Below, in pieces: positions 63,344-64,000 of a stretch of DNA of 64,000 nucleotides. Both the position numbers and the translations under genes were made by a program. Numbering within the stretch: the first letter of the stretch is position 1; every line of letters starts with the position of its first letter. The DNA is from Echinicola pacifica DSM 19836 (GTDB lineage: Bacteria > Bacteroidota > Bacteroidia > Cytophagales > Cyclobacteriaceae), in the NCBI RefSeq assembly GCF_000373245.1, contig NZ_KB890754.1, positions 303,635-367,634 on the forward strand, read 5' to 3'. The notes beneath the pieces are model-generated. The model was not told the origin of the DNA. It was given only the letters and a program-made list of their open reading frames with translations, and made no database searches.

Positions 63344-64000
63344 CTAGACATGTGCTTCATTCCATACCGGACCTGTGGTAAAGTCATATTCCTCCAAAGA
63401 GGAAGCCTTCATCTCGATACTGTAACCCGGTAACTGAGGGGCTTGGTATCTGCCATTCTTTATGATAACCGGATCCAGGAAATGCTCATGCAAATGATCT
63501 ACATATTCGATCACGCGGCCTTCCATCGTCCCACTGATTGATAGGTAATCCACCATAGAGAGGTGCTGCACATATTCGCATAGACCCACACCACCCGCAT
63601 GAGGGCATACAGGAATATCGAATTTCTTGGCGATCAGCATGATGGCTAGGTTCTCATTTACACCACCGACTCTGCAAGAGTCAATTTGGCAAATCTGAAG
63701 GGCTCCCGCTTTCATAAGTTGCTTGAAGATCACCCTGTTTTGGCAATGCTCACCTGTGGCCACTAGAATAGGATGTACTCCATCAGATATCGCTTTATGA
63801 CCAAGGATATCATCAGGACTCGTCGGCTCCTCAATCCATAATGGGTTGAATTTTGCCAATTCTTTCATGTTTTCGATGGCCTCAGATACTTCCCAACGTT
63901 GGTTGGCATCCATCATAAGGAACATCTCATCACCGATTTCCTCTCGGATGATTCCTGCTCTTCTGATATCGTCTTGTAAGTTTGCCCCTACTTTCATCTT
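63344..64000 (-). CDS. L-fuconate dehydratase (partial, N-terminus outside window)
   Basis: At least 218 residues of an enolase-superfamily dehydratase are present; the frame is still open at 64000. Visible motifs are [12 protein letters not shown], the metal ligands [18 protein letters not shown] and [15 protein letters not shown], and the general-base histidine in [10 protein letters not shown]. These are the L-fuconate dehydratase forms of the mandelate-racemase group. It converts L-fuconate to 2-keto-3-deoxy-L-fuconate. It heads the visible fucose run; the start and the upstream genes lie outside the window. Confidence 0.93.
   Translation of the reverse strand, partial: KMKVGANLQDDIRRAGIIREEIGDEMFLMMDANQRWEVSEAIENMKELAKFNPLWIEEPTSPDDILGHKAISDGVHPILVATGEHCQNRVIFKQLMKAGALQICQIDSCRVGGVNENLAIMLIAKKFDIPVCPHAGGVGLCEYVQHLSMVDYLSISGTMEGRVIEYVDHLHEHFLDPVIIKNGRYQAPQLPGYSIEMKASSLEEYDFTTGPVWNEAHV

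Noticed and set aside
1-64000. CRISPR arrays, insertion sequences, prophage or defence systems
   Set aside because: I found no regularly spaced repeats, transposase or integrase motifs, terminal inverted repeats or recognised defence genes.

Overview
The window looks like a chromosomal segment from a Bacteroidota bacterium, most likely Cytophagales (Cyclobacteriaceae-like, marine or saline). The signs are a SusC/SusD pair, a TonB receptor followed by a DUF4249 lipoprotein, many SPII lipoproteins, a propeller-type LytS/LytTR two-component pair, several TAnnTTTG (-7) promoter elements, and few recognisable Shine-Dalgarno sequences. Family names are read from motifs by eye; no database search was possible.

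Layout. 1-4.3 kb: a BatB-like VWA protein (cut by the left edge) divergent from a TonB receptor/DUF4249 pair. 4.6-6.4 kb: a PlsC-like acyltransferase plus an OlsB/GlsB-like N-acyltransferase, probably making glycine- or ornithine-type aminolipids. 6.4-8.6 kb: an NAD-binding/DUF2867 protein and a DJ-1/PfpI protein. 8.9-24.2 kb: a polysaccharide-type region with three formylglycine-type sulfatases, a GxDLY/SGNH esterase, a PhoD-like phosphatase and a SusC/SusD pair, with a DUF4230 protein inside it. 24.2-26.8 kb: a decayed, gene-poor stretch holding the wreck of a 6-bladed beta-propeller lipoprotein. 26.8-28.2 kb: tRNA-Arg(TCG) and sucC, each with its own terminator.

28.5-41 kb is mostly housekeeping: a LolD-type ATPase, a PrxQ-like peroxiredoxin, a CPA-type antiporter, an NAD-salvage run (EamA transporter, pncB, pncA), a PhzF-like isomerase, a small outer-membrane protein, a Prx6-type peroxiredoxin, a DUF2071 protein, a class III aminotransferase and a geranylgeranyl-reductase-like flavoprotein. 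41.4-44.7 kb has DUF1080, a Tat-exported Gfo/Idh/MocA oxidoreductase and a DUF6807 protein, a set that fits periplasmic 3-keto-glycoside chemistry. 44.9-49.8 kb is one dense minus-strand run: FAH hydrolase, M23 peptidase, PrxQ, split transketolase. 49.9-55 kb: pirin, an unknown small protein, an orphan MCP-type four-helix sensor and an ABC exporter.

55.6-59.4 kb encodes a propeller sensor kinase and LytTR regulator with overlapping genes. 60-64 kb holds a non-phosphorylative L-fucose pathway: mutarotase, lactonase, diketo-deoxyfuconate hydrolase, SDR dehydrogenase and L-fuconate dehydratase (cut by the right edge). Sulfatases at one end and L-fucose oxidation at the other suggest, but do not prove, growth on sulfated fucose-containing glycans. 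I found no CRISPR array, insertion sequence, prophage or defence island. The most interesting items are the keto-glycoside trio, the aminolipid pair, the transporter abutting pncB, the sensor with no output domain, and the gene remnants.
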